Of a stretch of 6,811 bases of DNA, positions 1-6,649 are shown piece after piece. This stretch comes from CAWVWD01 sp045106825 (GTDB lineage Bacteria; Bacteroidota; Bacteroidia; Chitinophagales; Saprospiraceae). The translations under genes and the position numbers were made by a program. The stretch is from the NCBI GenBank assembly GCA_045106825.1, contig JBGCFH010000182.1:1-6811 (forward strand), given 5' to 3'. The first letter of the stretch is position 1. Each line of letters opens with the position of its first letter. The notes beneath the pieces are model-generated. The model was not told the DNA's origin. It saw only the letters and a program-made list of their open reading frames with translations, and did not search any database.

Positions 1-168
1 TTGTAAAACAACCATTAAAGCATCTTGAAAAACATCTTTTGCATCTTCAGGTGAACCACCTTTTTGCAAAATATAGTTGCTAATGCGACCAGCAAAATTC
101 TGATAAATCGCATTTAAGACTTTATCATCTTGATTAATTAAACCTGTTATGTATTGGTTATCTCGCAA
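1..168 (-). CDS. ECF-type RNA polymerase sigma factor, N-terminal 56 residues (cut by window edge)
   Basis: The minus strand from 168 to 1 reads an open frame beginning (M)RDNQYITGLINQDDKVL and continuing to YILQKGGSPEDAKDVFQDAL at residues 32-51. This is the start of sigma-70 region 2 as found in Bacteroidota ECF sigma factors, where a Tyr-containing helix is followed by a GGS-x-EDAxDVFQ(D/E)AL segment that contacts core polymerase. ECF factors are usually about 170-200 residues, so some two thirds, including DNA-binding region 4, lies outside the window. The start is set by sequence: an in-frame TAA (171-169) sits directly before a TTG codon (168-166), and the residues after TTG match where family members begin, so a TTG start is inferred. 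No strong Shine-Dalgarno is visible. The gene is divergent from the AraC-type gene, with 81 bases between them. No anti-sigma gene is visible in the window, but the region downstream of this gene is not shown. Family assignment is firm; the exact start is less so. Confidence 0.85.
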   Translation of the reverse strand, partial: MRDNQYITGLINQDDKVLNAIYQNFAGRISNYILQKGGSPEDAKDVFQDALMVVLQ

Positions 169-206
169 TTAGGTTCTTTGGTTTGTAAGATATTTTATAA
201 AAATCT

Positions 207-240
207 TGTGACATCTTCCTTCTTCACCATATCAAGGAAG
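207..240 (+). promoter_or_regulatory. Candidate ECF-type promoter element, copy A (upstream of AraC-type gene)
   Basis: This 34-base element has two conserved blocks, TGTGACATCT (207-216) and CTTCACCATATCAAGGAAG (222-240), separated by 5 variable bases. It aligns without gaps to 3796-3829 upstream of the T9SS protein gene, with 25 of 34 positions identical. Taking TGTGnCAT as the -35 and the CAnATnA stretch as the -10 gives a spacer close to the usual ECF spacing. It lies in the divergent region of the sigma factor gene and points toward the AraC-type gene, with an AT-rich stretch (about 188-204) just upstream. An alternative is that it is the operator of the AraC-type protein. The repetition is observed; the promoter role is inferred. 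Confidence 0.6.
215..240 (+). promoter_or_regulatory. Inverted repeat covering a Shine-Dalgarno-like AAGGAAG
   Basis: CTTCCTT (215-221) and AAGGAAG (234-240) are perfectly complementary around a 12-base loop. AAGGAAG ends 9 bases before the ATG at 250, so it could act as an unusually strong Shine-Dalgarno for this window, and the hairpin could mask it. Against this, copy B has the same AAGGAAG without the complementary CTTCCTT and 37 bases before its ATG. A DNA-level role within the promoter may therefore be the real reason it is conserved. If the promoter reading is right, the transcript may begin at or after the left arm, so the hairpin may never form in RNA. Confidence 0.3.
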
Positions 241-249
241 AAAAATTGA

Positions 250-582
250 ATGCAAACAGACGAAGATATATTAAAAACGATTCAACAAATAATTCAAAAA
301 CACTTTTCAAATCCTAAGTTAAAAGGTGCATTGATTGCTGAGGAATTAGGTGTTAGTAGAATGACCGTTCATCGTTTATTAAAACGAACTGTTGGTCAAA
401 ATACTCGAAATTATATCTTAGATATTCGCATCAAATATGCTCAACAACAATTAATACTGACTTCTAAATATGTCTATCAAATCGCACAAGAAGTTGGTTA
501 TTTTGATGCACAACAGTTTGCAAAAGTATTTAAAAAAATGACAAGAATGACACCGACAGAGTTTAGAAAAAGTAAAAAATAA
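250..582 (+). CDS. Minimal AraC-family DNA-binding protein (HTH domain only)
   Basis: The 110-residue product is essentially one AraC/XylS DNA-binding domain. A first helix-turn-helix lies at about residues 27-46 (ALIAEELGVSRMTVHRLLKR). A second spans about 73-106 with the family signature IAQEVGYFDAQQFAKVFKK followed by MTPTEFRK. Typical AraC proteins are 250-300 residues with an N-terminal ligand-binding or dimerisation domain, and that domain is absent here. No such domain is encoded upstream in frame, because the gene begins 81 bases from a divergent gene. It is therefore probably a cytoplasmic regulator without its own effector domain, acting as a monomer or through a partner. ATG at 250 is preceded by AAGGAAG at 234-240, supporting this start. 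It faces the sigma factor gene across copy A of the shared element and precedes the CHAT gene by 139 bases. Its targets cannot be told from the sequence. Confidence 0.9.
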   Translation: MQTDEDILKTIQQIIQKHFSNPKLKGALIAEELGVSRMTVHRLLKRTVGQNTRNYILDIRIKYAQQQLILTSKYVYQIAQEVGYFDAQQFAKVFKKMTRMTPTEFRKSKK

Positions 583-721
583 GTTTTTTTCGATTGTAAT
601 GTTACCAATTAACACACTTTTACAAATTGAGACTTAATTTTTTAGATATTTAATTTTCTTATAATTTGTATTTCTACGTCATTAAAAAATTAGTCAAAAT
701 TGTATAATAAAATCTCCACCA

Positions 722-3613
722 ATGAAAATGAAAACAATATCAACGATTATATTAATAATGCTTTCCATGTTGAGTTTTGCTCAACCGACTGGCGATATTG
801 AAAAAGATACAGCTTTGGCGAATCAGTATTTTAAAACTGCCATTTTGATGCAAAATTATGATAGTGTTGCCATGTTAATCGAAAAAGCAATTTCGTTATA
901 TGAACAGCATCCATTTAATGAAAAAATATTGAGATACAAGGGAAATTTAGCGGCTATTTATAATGAAACGAATCGCCGAAAAGAAGGCGAACAATTGGCA
1001 TTAGAAACGATTGAATTAGCAAAGAAAAACTTACCGAATGTGACTAATCAACTATCTTTAGGCATGGCTTATTTTACATTAAGTAGTTTTTATGGAAATG
1101 AAAATCCTAAACTTTCTATAGAATATGGATATAAAGCGATGCAATGTTTTGAAACGGGAAATCTCTCTTATTATTTCAAAGCTTCTGCTCATGTTATTCA
1201 AAAATTATCGTACTCATTTCAGTTAGATGAAATAGATTCTTTGATTACAATATTAGAAGATAAACTGGTAAGTAATCCATCTTTAGAAAAATATCAGGTT
1301 TATATTTATCAAAATAAAATGGTCTATTATTTCAAACAAAATAATTTTGAAAATGCGATTATTTATGGAAATAAGCTTTTTAATGAGAATGATAAATATA
1401 AACTGTTGAAGCCTTCTCAAATCTCGTCTTTTTATTTGACGATGGGACAAATTTATACAAATTTAAAAAAATATGAAGAAGCAATTGAATGGATAAAAAA
1501 GGCGATGGATATTACTACTGTTGAGAAAGACAATCCGAGATTTGGATCGTATTATATACATATAGGAAGAATATATGGAGAAGCTAAAAAATTTGAAAAG
1601 GCACTTCTTTTTTATGGAAAAGGAATCAAATTATTAGAAAAAGAAGCTTCAACAGTTAAGCAATTGTTGGTCAAAAGTTATTTTAATTATTCCAATATTT
1701 ACTTTCAAATGGGTGATATGACAAATGCGAAAAAATACTTAAGCGAAAGTAAGAAGTATGGAATAATTCCAGCACATCATTATCAAATGAGTAAAATTTT
1801 GGCAGAACAAAATAAAATAGATGAATCTGTAGCTGAACTTCATAAAGGTTTACTGCAATATTGTACTTATTTCAAAGACGAAAATCCGCTTAAAAATCCG
1901 TCCCGATATGAAGTTTATAAAAATACAAGACAAGTAGATGCTTTTTTATATCAAAAATGTATAATGCTATATTATTCTGGCAAAGCGGAAAAAGATGCTA
2001 AAAAACTGAGGTCAAGTATTGAATTGAGTCGTTTAACAAGAGATTTGAGAACTAAAAGTTGGCAAGCGTCCAAAGGATTTGATAAATCAAGATATATTCT
2101 GAGTGATAATTTAAGTGGTACTTTTAAAATGACCTTATTGGGTGAATATGAATTGTATAAAATTGAACCTTCAGAGGCTTTATTTGAAGACTTTTTCAAA
2201 ACTTCGGAACAAGTTAAAGCGATGCAACTTATGGAAACTTTGTCGCCAAGTACTTTACCCAAAACGCTTTATGAGGAAGAAAAAGAATTGTTGGAAATCA
2301 TTGATAATGCTGGGAAAGAGTTGGAATTAATAATGGCTCGAAAACAAACAGATTCTATTGGTCATTATCAAAATAAGTTGTTTGAAGCAAGTTTGTCATT
2401 AGAAAATTACAATAAGAAAATTACTACGGAATATCCCAAAGTTGCGAATGATTTTTATATATCCGAATATGCCAAAATCAAAGATATTCAAACACAAATA
2501 TCAGCAACAACTTTAGTGTTGTCTTATAATATTATGCGATTTGAAACACATATCGTAGCGATTAGTAAGTCGAATAAAATGATTGCGATTACGAATTTTG
2601 GACGAGATATAGAAAACATCAAAAAACTCAATGAACTTATTCAAGATCCGTTTGCTTTTCAAAATGGTGTTCGTAATGAATTTATTGATATTAGTCATGA
2701 ATTGTATAAAACGTTGATTCAGCCGATTGAATCAGAGTTAGAAGGAAAAACAAGATTAATGATTGTTGTAGAAGGACAATTATTTCATTTGCCATTTGAA
2801 TTATTGCTCAAAAGCAACGAGAAAAAACCGTATCACGAATTGGATTTTTTGATTAAAAATTATGAAATCAATTATCATTATTCGGCAACCGCTTTTTTGA
2901 AATTACAAGAAAAAGAAACGGTGAAAGACAATTCATTGTTGGCATTTGCACCCGTTTTTTCAAGAGGTGAAGAACTGACGGAAGCAACTCGTTCGTTGGA
3001 TTTTATGATTGATAGTTTATACAAAGGAATTGACAGAAATGAATTTGTGGCTTTGCCGAGTACGAAAAAGGAAGTCAATAAAATCGCAAAAATCGTCCAA
3101 TCGAATAATGGTAAAACCAATGTTTTACTTCAAAAAAAGGCAACAAAAGCTAATTTCACTAAACAATTAGACAATCAATCTTACCAATTTGTACACATTG
3201 CAACACATGGTTTAGTTAATTTCAAAAACCCAAAATTGTCCGCTTTAGCTTGTTATTCTAAAAATGAAACGATGGACAATTTGATGTATGCGAATGAAAT
3301 TCAATTTAAGAATATCAATGCTGATTTGGTGATTTTGAGTAGTTGCGAAAGTGGAATTGGTCAGTTAGTAGAAGGTGAAGGATTGATTGCATTAAATCGT
3401 AGTTTCATTTATTCTGGTGCTAAGAATGTGCTATTTTCACTTTGGAAAGTGAGCGATTCGCATAGTAGCGAATTGATGATTGATTTTTATGACAACTATT
3501 TTCAAAATCAATCTTATACAACAGCTTTACGCAATGCAAAATTGAAAATGCTCGAAAATCCAACTTCGGCACAACCGAAATTTTGGTCAGCTTTTGTGTT
3601 GATGGGCGAGTAA
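722..3613 (+). CDS. Exported TPR-CHAT protein, predicted caspase-like cysteine peptidase
   Basis: The protein has 963 residues. Residues 1-20 form a Sec signal peptide: a short Lys-rich start, a hydrophobic core (ISTIILIMLSMLSFA) and a likely cut before Gln21. There is no lipobox Cys, and I see no later membrane segment, so a periplasmic or secreted location is inferred. About 25-380 is helical repeat; the clearest TPR units are near 234-267 (IYTNLKKYEEAIEWIKKAMD), 274-308 (IYGEAKKFEKALLFYGKGIK) and 315-346, with weaker ones before and after. A helical linker (about 400-580) leads to a CHAT domain (about 590-960), a caspase-fold peptidase. The catalytic pair looks intact: His829 in IATHGLVNF and Cys875 in VILSSCESGIG, followed by the family's GEGLIALNRSFIYSGAKNV and a C-terminal FWSAFVLMGE. 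CHAT proteins cut partner proteins, often when TPRs sense a partner; the substrate here is unknown. Start is ATG 722 with a second in-frame ATG at 728, and no clear Shine-Dalgarno. I found no convincing promoter in 583-721, so read-through from the AraC-type gene is possible. Confidence 0.93.
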   Translation: MKMKTISTIILIMLSMLSFAQPTGDIEKDTALANQYFKTAILMQNYDSVAMLIEKAISLYEQHPFNEKILRYKGNLAAIYNETNRRKEGEQLALETIELAKKNLPNVTNQLSLGMAYFTLSSFYGNENPKLSIEYGYKAMQCFETGNLSYYFKASAHVIQKLSYSFQLDEIDSLITILEDKLVSNPSLEKYQVYIYQNKMVYYFKQNNFENAIIYGNKLFNENDKYKLLKPSQISSFYLTMGQIYTNLKKYEEAIEWIKKAMDITTVEKDNPRFGSYYIHIGRIYGEAKKFEKALLFYGKGIKLLEKEASTVKQLLVKSYFNYSNIYFQMGDMTNAKKYLSESKKYGIIPAHHYQMSKILAEQNKIDESVAELHKGLLQYCTYFKDENPLKNPSRYEVYKNTRQVDAFLYQKCIMLYYSGKAEKDAKKLRSSIELSRLTRDLRTKSWQASKGFDKSRYILSDNLSGTFKMTLLGEYELYKIEPSEALFEDFFKTSEQVKAMQLMETLSPSTLPKTLYEEEKELLEIIDNAGKELELIMARKQTDSIGHYQNKLFEASLSLENYNKKITTEYPKVANDFYISEYAKIKDIQTQISATTLVLSYNIMRFETHIVAISKSNKMIAITNFGRDIENIKKLNELIQDPFAFQNGVRNEFIDISHELYKTLIQPIESELEGKTRLMIVVEGQLFHLPFELLLKSNEKKPYHELDFLIKNYEINYHYSATAFLKLQEKETVKDNSLLAFAPVFSRGEELTEATRSLDFMIDSLYKGIDRNEFVALPSTKKEVNKIAKIVQSNNGKTNVLLQKKATKANFTKQLDNQSYQFVHIATHGLVNFKNPKLSALACYSKNETMDNLMYANEIQFKNINADLVILSSCESGIGQLVEGEGLIALNRSFIYSGAKNVLFSLWKVSDSHSSELMIDFYDNYFQNQSYTTALRNAKLKMLENPTSAQPKFWSAFVLMGE

Positions 3614-3682
3614 TTTAGTAGCGGCTGCTTTAGCTGCCGTTTATACGAAAACTTACGGCAGCTAAAGCAGCCGCTACTAAAT
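3613..3682. repeat. Perfect 28-bp palindrome (copy 1 of a dispersed GC-rich repeat)
   Basis: Bases 3613-3640 are the exact reverse complement of 3655-3682, leaving a 14-base loop (3641-3654). The arm core CGGCTGCTTTAGCTGCCG is much richer in G+C than its surroundings. The left arm starts on the last base of the CHAT stop codon. A 24-base part of the left arm (3617-3640) recurs exactly at 6677-6700 beside a different right arm, which marks it as a mobile or dispersed intergenic element and not only a terminator. REP/BIME-like or MITE-like sequence is the best description. No transposase is present. Confidence 0.9.
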
Positions 3683-3723
3683 AAAAAGGTCAAATACTTT
3701 TGAAGTATTTGACCTTTTTATTT
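3679..3723 (+). terminator. Strong hairpin with T tract, likely terminator of the CHAT gene
   Basis: A perfect 21-bp stem pairs 3679-3699 with 3703-3723 around a 3-base loop (TTG). The core is GGTCAAATACTT / AAGTATTTGACC, followed by TTTTTATTTT, which fits intrinsic termination. Since the left arm begins with A runs, it would also present a T tract on the minus strand and could work both ways. It overlaps the palindrome before it by 4 bases, so the two stems compete at their junction. Confidence 0.8.
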
Positions 3724-3795
3724 TGAGTATTTGCAACGGTTTTAGCGTTTTTAAAAAGCAATTTTTCAAAAAATAAAAATAAATAATAATAAAAC

Positions 3796-3829
3796 TGTGT
3801 CATCTGGTAACCTCACCACATTAAGGAAG
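3796..3829 (+). promoter_or_regulatory. Candidate ECF-type promoter element, copy B (upstream of T9SS protein gene)
   Basis: The blocks TGTGTCATCT (3796-3805) and CCTCACCACATTAAGGAAG (3811-3829) match copy A (207-240) at 25 of 34 positions with no gap. Mismatches cluster in the 5-base spacer between blocks, as expected when two protein-contacting blocks are conserved. The element follows an A/T-only stretch (about 3768-3794) that could serve as an UP-like element. It ends 37 bases before the ATG of the secreted protein, leaving a normal short leader. The cognate regulator is inferred to be the divergent ECF sigma factor at 1-168; the AraC-type protein is the alternative. Confidence 0.62.
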
Positions 3830-3866
3830 TGACAATCAAAAATTTAAATACTAAAAGAAAAATTAA

Positions 3867-6488
3867 ATGAAATATTTATCAATATTAATTATCGGATTAT
3901 TAATGACACTTTCGGGTGTTATGAATGCACAAACGGGATATTCGGTAGCAGATGCTATTCCTGTAGATTTTGTAAGTTCTAATACGGTAACATTCAATAA
4001 CGTTAACACTCAAAATAGCACAGGAACTTCTGACGGAACACTCGGAGGTTGTTCGACTAATCAGTTTCCTACCTTAGTTTATAAAGTTACGCTTACACAA
4101 GAAGGTGCTTTATTCGTCGAAAGTGATAATGCTATATATCACTATGCAACTAACCCTGTAATTCTATTGGGTTATGATGGAGCTGCTAATGCAACTTCTA
4201 ATGCAGATTTAACATTTAGAAATGCAGGTGGAAATATATGTAATGTTCGAGATACTATGTTTTGGGGTCAAGGTTATAACAAATGGTCAAGTGTACCACA
4301 CTGGAAAGATCCAGCTACTTTTAATCCAGGGACAAATCCCATAAATAGCTATTCTATTCCTGCTGGTACTTATTATATCCATTTTTCTAATTATAATAGT
4401 GTTACCCCAAGTTACGCTGGACCTTCGAACCTTACTTTTGAATTTATACCTTATTGTGATGGAGGTTCATATCCAGATATTGCAGCAGAAGGTAGTAGTA
4501 CTAATATTGTAGATGGAGATGATACGCCTTCTGCCACAGATGATACAGATTATGGGATAATAGTTTCTGGATCTTCTGCTATTAGTAAAACATTTACGAT
4601 TAAAAATACAGATCCAACGACAGCATTGAATATTTCTAATGTCGCTATTACAGGAACAAATGCCGCTAACTTTTCAATAACGACTTCTCCAGCCAGTGTT
4701 GTAGCCGTAAATTCGAGTACGACAATGACGGTTGAGTTTACACCAAATACAATTGGAGAAAATACAGCAACGATAGAAATTACAAGTAATGATTGTGATG
4801 AAAAAATATTCAACTTTGATATAAAAGGATTTGTAACCGCTATTACTCCTTCTGCGACTCGTGGAAATATGTTAGACTTAAACGGTACTTCGGATTATGT
4901 TAATATCAATGCTGTGGCAGGAAAAATGGATGGCGAAAATGACTTTACGCTTGAAGCATGGTTTAATGCAGATTTAACTCAATCAGGTAATGATAGAATT
5001 ATTTCTATCAATACTTCCAGTGGTGGAAATGTTTATTTATTATACTTAGATGATGGCGTATTAACAACTTATGATGGTAATAATTCAGATCCTTTTGGAA
5101 ATGATCTTCGAGGTACAGGTTGGCATCATATCGCTATTGCAAATAATCGTTCAAAAGATTATATTTATTTAGATGGCGAATTTATAGGAAATCTTAATTG
5201 GAATTCTTTTCCTGATGATTTTTCTGCTGCTGATCAATGGAGTATCGGACAAGAGTTTGATGGAGGTTCTACTGGCGATTTTTTCAAAGGACAAATGGAC
5301 GAAGTTCGAATTTGGAAAGATATGCGAACAGAAGCAGAAATCAGAGAAAATATGCACTTAACTTTTTCAGAAACAGATATTGCAGCTTCGCCAAATTTAG
5401 TGGCTTATTATCAATTTGATAATGATGATGCAGCAGGAACAGTTGATGGTGTAAAAGATATTTTAGGAAATCATGGAACTTCTGTTGGTGGAACGTATGC
5501 TGCTTCTGAAGTTGCTGTTGGAGCAGGAATTTCAGTTAGCAAAACGATTGATGTTGCCACAATTTATACTTTTACAGGAACAGATGTTGAAATAATTTTC
5601 TCTTCCTCTACTACTCCGCCAAATGGCGATGTTGTTGTTACTAAAATTACATCTGAAACAGTTAAAAATCCTTCTGCGAATGAAATGACAAATACGACCG
5701 ATAGTTATTGGATTATTAGAAATTATGGTTCAAGTCCAATATTAGCGAATCTAAGATTTGTGTTTGAACAGGGTTTTCTTGATGATGATATAAAGGCAAA
5801 TCATACAATACATAAACGAGGTTCTAACGAATTTGAAGTAGTGGATTGGATGGATTTGTCACCAACTTTTTTGATAGAAGATACTGAATTGATTGGACTT
5901 ACTGTTACAAGCTTTAGTCAATTTTATCTATCTTCAAATACTTCTGATTTTCAACCAGCAGTTTTACCAATAGAATTATCGTACTTCAAAGGACAATTAA
6001 CAGAAGAAAAAACCACAGAATTAATTTGGCAAACCACAACAGAAGAGAACAATCAAGGATTCGAAATTCAACGAAGTACAAATGGAAAGGAATGGGAAAA
6101 CATCGGTTACAAATCTGGAAATGGAACTTCTGTTCAAATCCAAAATTATGAATTTATAGATTTCGCTCCTTTAGCAGGAATGAATTATTACCGCTTGAAG
6201 CAAATGGATTTTGATGGACAATTTGATTATTCTGATATTATTAGTATTGAAAATAAAAGAGTTGATAAACCTGTAAAAGTTTATCCAACCGTTGTAAAAG
6301 ACCAATTAACGATAGAAAACGGCGAAGGAAACGCAGCGATTTTTAATCTTTTAGGACAACCAGTAAAGCAGTTTGCAGTAAACAGTCAGCAGGTTACAAT
6401 TAGCATGTCTGATTTGTTGAAAGGTCAATATTTGATTCGTATTATGAAAAATGATGGAACGATAGTTACCAAACGTTTTTTGAAATAA
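3867..6488 (+). CDS. Secreted LamG-domain protein with T9SS type A sorting signal
   Basis: The protein has 873 residues. A Sec signal peptide covers 1-21 (cut after MNA, before Gln22). About 24-197 is a beta-rich N-terminal domain with a PAGTYYIHFSNYNS strand resembling pre-peptidase C-terminal-type domains. About 200-325 resembles choice-of-anchor-D/ASH immunoglobulin-like domains (SKTFTIKNT, then FTPNTIGENTATIEITSND). About 331-555 is a LamG/concanavalin-like domain with MLDLNGTSDYV, FTLEAWF, GWHHIAI, YIYLDGEFIG and GQMDEVRIW. About 560-690 is an unrecognised beta-rich region. About 699-798 is the LPIELSYFKG to YYRLKQMDFDGQ linker common in T9SS cargo. The C-terminus (804-873) has the sorting signature KVYPTVVKDQLTI, GQYLIRI and TKRFLK. 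The family route is Sec export, then T9SS passage across the outer membrane with removal of the sorting domain and release or attachment to anionic LPS. LamG and Ig-like domains suggest glycan or protein binding; no catalytic motif is seen. The start has an A-rich leader and no Shine-Dalgarno. It probably has its own promoter, copy B. Confidence 0.93.
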   Translation: MKYLSILIIGLLMTLSGVMNAQTGYSVADAIPVDFVSSNTVTFNNVNTQNSTGTSDGTLGGCSTNQFPTLVYKVTLTQEGALFVESDNAIYHYATNPVILLGYDGAANATSNADLTFRNAGGNICNVRDTMFWGQGYNKWSSVPHWKDPATFNPGTNPINSYSIPAGTYYIHFSNYNSVTPSYAGPSNLTFEFIPYCDGGSYPDIAAEGSSTNIVDGDDTPSATDDTDYGIIVSGSSAISKTFTIKNTDPTTALNISNVAITGTNAANFSITTSPASVVAVNSSTTMTVEFTPNTIGENTATIEITSNDCDEKIFNFDIKGFVTAITPSATRGNMLDLNGTSDYVNINAVAGKMDGENDFTLEAWFNADLTQSGNDRIISINTSSGGNVYLLYLDDGVLTTYDGNNSDPFGNDLRGTGWHHIAIANNRSKDYIYLDGEFIGNLNWNSFPDDFSAADQWSIGQEFDGGSTGDFFKGQMDEVRIWKDMRTEAEIRENMHLTFSETDIAASPNLVAYYQFDNDDAAGTVDGVKDILGNHGTSVGGTYAASEVAVGAGISVSKTIDVATIYTFTGTDVEIIFSSSTTPPNGDVVVTKITSETVKNPSANEMTNTTDSYWIIRNYGSSPILANLRFVFEQGFLDDDIKANHTIHKRGSNEFEVVDWMDLSPTFLIEDTELIGLTVTSFSQFYLSSNTSDFQPAVLPIELSYFKGQLTEEKTTELIWQTTTEENNQGFEIQRSTNGKEWENIGYKSGNGTSVQIQNYEFIDFAPLAGMNYYRLKQMDFDGQFDYSDIISIENKRVDKPVKVYPTVVKDQLTIENGEGNAAIFNLLGQPVKQFAVNSQQVTISMSDLLKGQYLIRIMKNDGTIVTKRFLK

Positions 6489-6538
6489 AAATTTCTACTA
6501 TTACAATGACTCAAAAGTTATTGATAACCAAACGTAGA

Positions 6539-6556
6539 ACGGACATTCCTGTCCGT
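6539..6556. repeat. Short palindrome ACGGACA-TTCC-TGTCCGT
   Basis: A perfect 7-bp stem with a 4-base loop, GC-rich compared with its flanks, 50 bases after the T9SS gene stop. It has no T tract on either side, so it is not a typical terminator. Its form resembles a small dispersed repeat. Only one copy is in the window, so this cannot be tested here. Confidence 0.55.
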
Positions 6557-6607
6557 CGTGAAAGTTCAAAAATTGAAATACATAGGTAAATAGAACGCAT
6601 AGAAATA

Positions 6608-6646
6608 TTTGTGTTTCCACAAAAATACATTTTGCGTATGCAAAAT
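6608..6646. other. Two adjacent small AT-rich hairpins
   Basis: TTTGTG (6608-6613) pairs with CACAAA (6618-6623) around TTTC. ATTTTGC (6629-6635) pairs with GCAAAAT (6640-6646) around GTAT. Each has a 4-base loop and they are 5 bases apart. Stems this short and AT-rich can arise by chance, but their regular spacing next to the composite repeat is noted. Confidence 0.35.
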
Positions 6647-6649
6647 CTA

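Noticed and set aside
660..721. Possible promoters of the CHAT gene: TATAATTTG near 660-668 and TATAAT at 703-708
   Set aside because: The first has the Bacteroidota -7 parts (TA and TTTG) but one base too many between them and no TTG at the right distance. The second is the E. coli form, which this phylum does not normally use, and has no partner -35.
717..721. CACCA directly before the CHAT start, as in the shared element
   Set aside because: The TGTGnCATCT block is absent at the required distance and there is no AAGGAAG after it, so this is not a third copy.
1972..2262. Minus-strand open frame of 96 codons, and similar ones at 2513-2698 and 2878-3120, inside the CHAT gene
   Set aside because: They lie wholly opposite a well-supported coding region, show no domain signature, and have low-complexity hydrophobic or Ser/Leu-rich products typical of antisense frames.
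2142..2330. Plus-strand 62-codon frame inside the CHAT gene
   Set aside because: It is a shifted frame of the CHAT linker region with no recognisable motif and no ribosome site.
722..3613. Reading the TPR-CHAT gene as part of a CRISPR type III-E (Craspase) or gasdermin defence system
   Set aside because: There is no CRISPR array, Cas effector or gasdermin-like gene in the window, and the protein carries a signal peptide, unlike those cytoplasmic enzymes.
3731..3761. Weak stem-loop TTGCAACG ... CGTT ... GCAA after the terminator
   Set aside because: The pairing is short and interrupted, with an internal unpaired stretch, so it is not distinguishable from chance in AT-rich DNA.
4550..4813. 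Minus-strand frames of 87 codons here and 62 codons at 5169-5357 inside the T9SS protein gene
   Set aside because: They are antisense shadows of clear beta-domain coding sequence. The hydrophobic look comes from reversed Thr/Asn/Ile codons.
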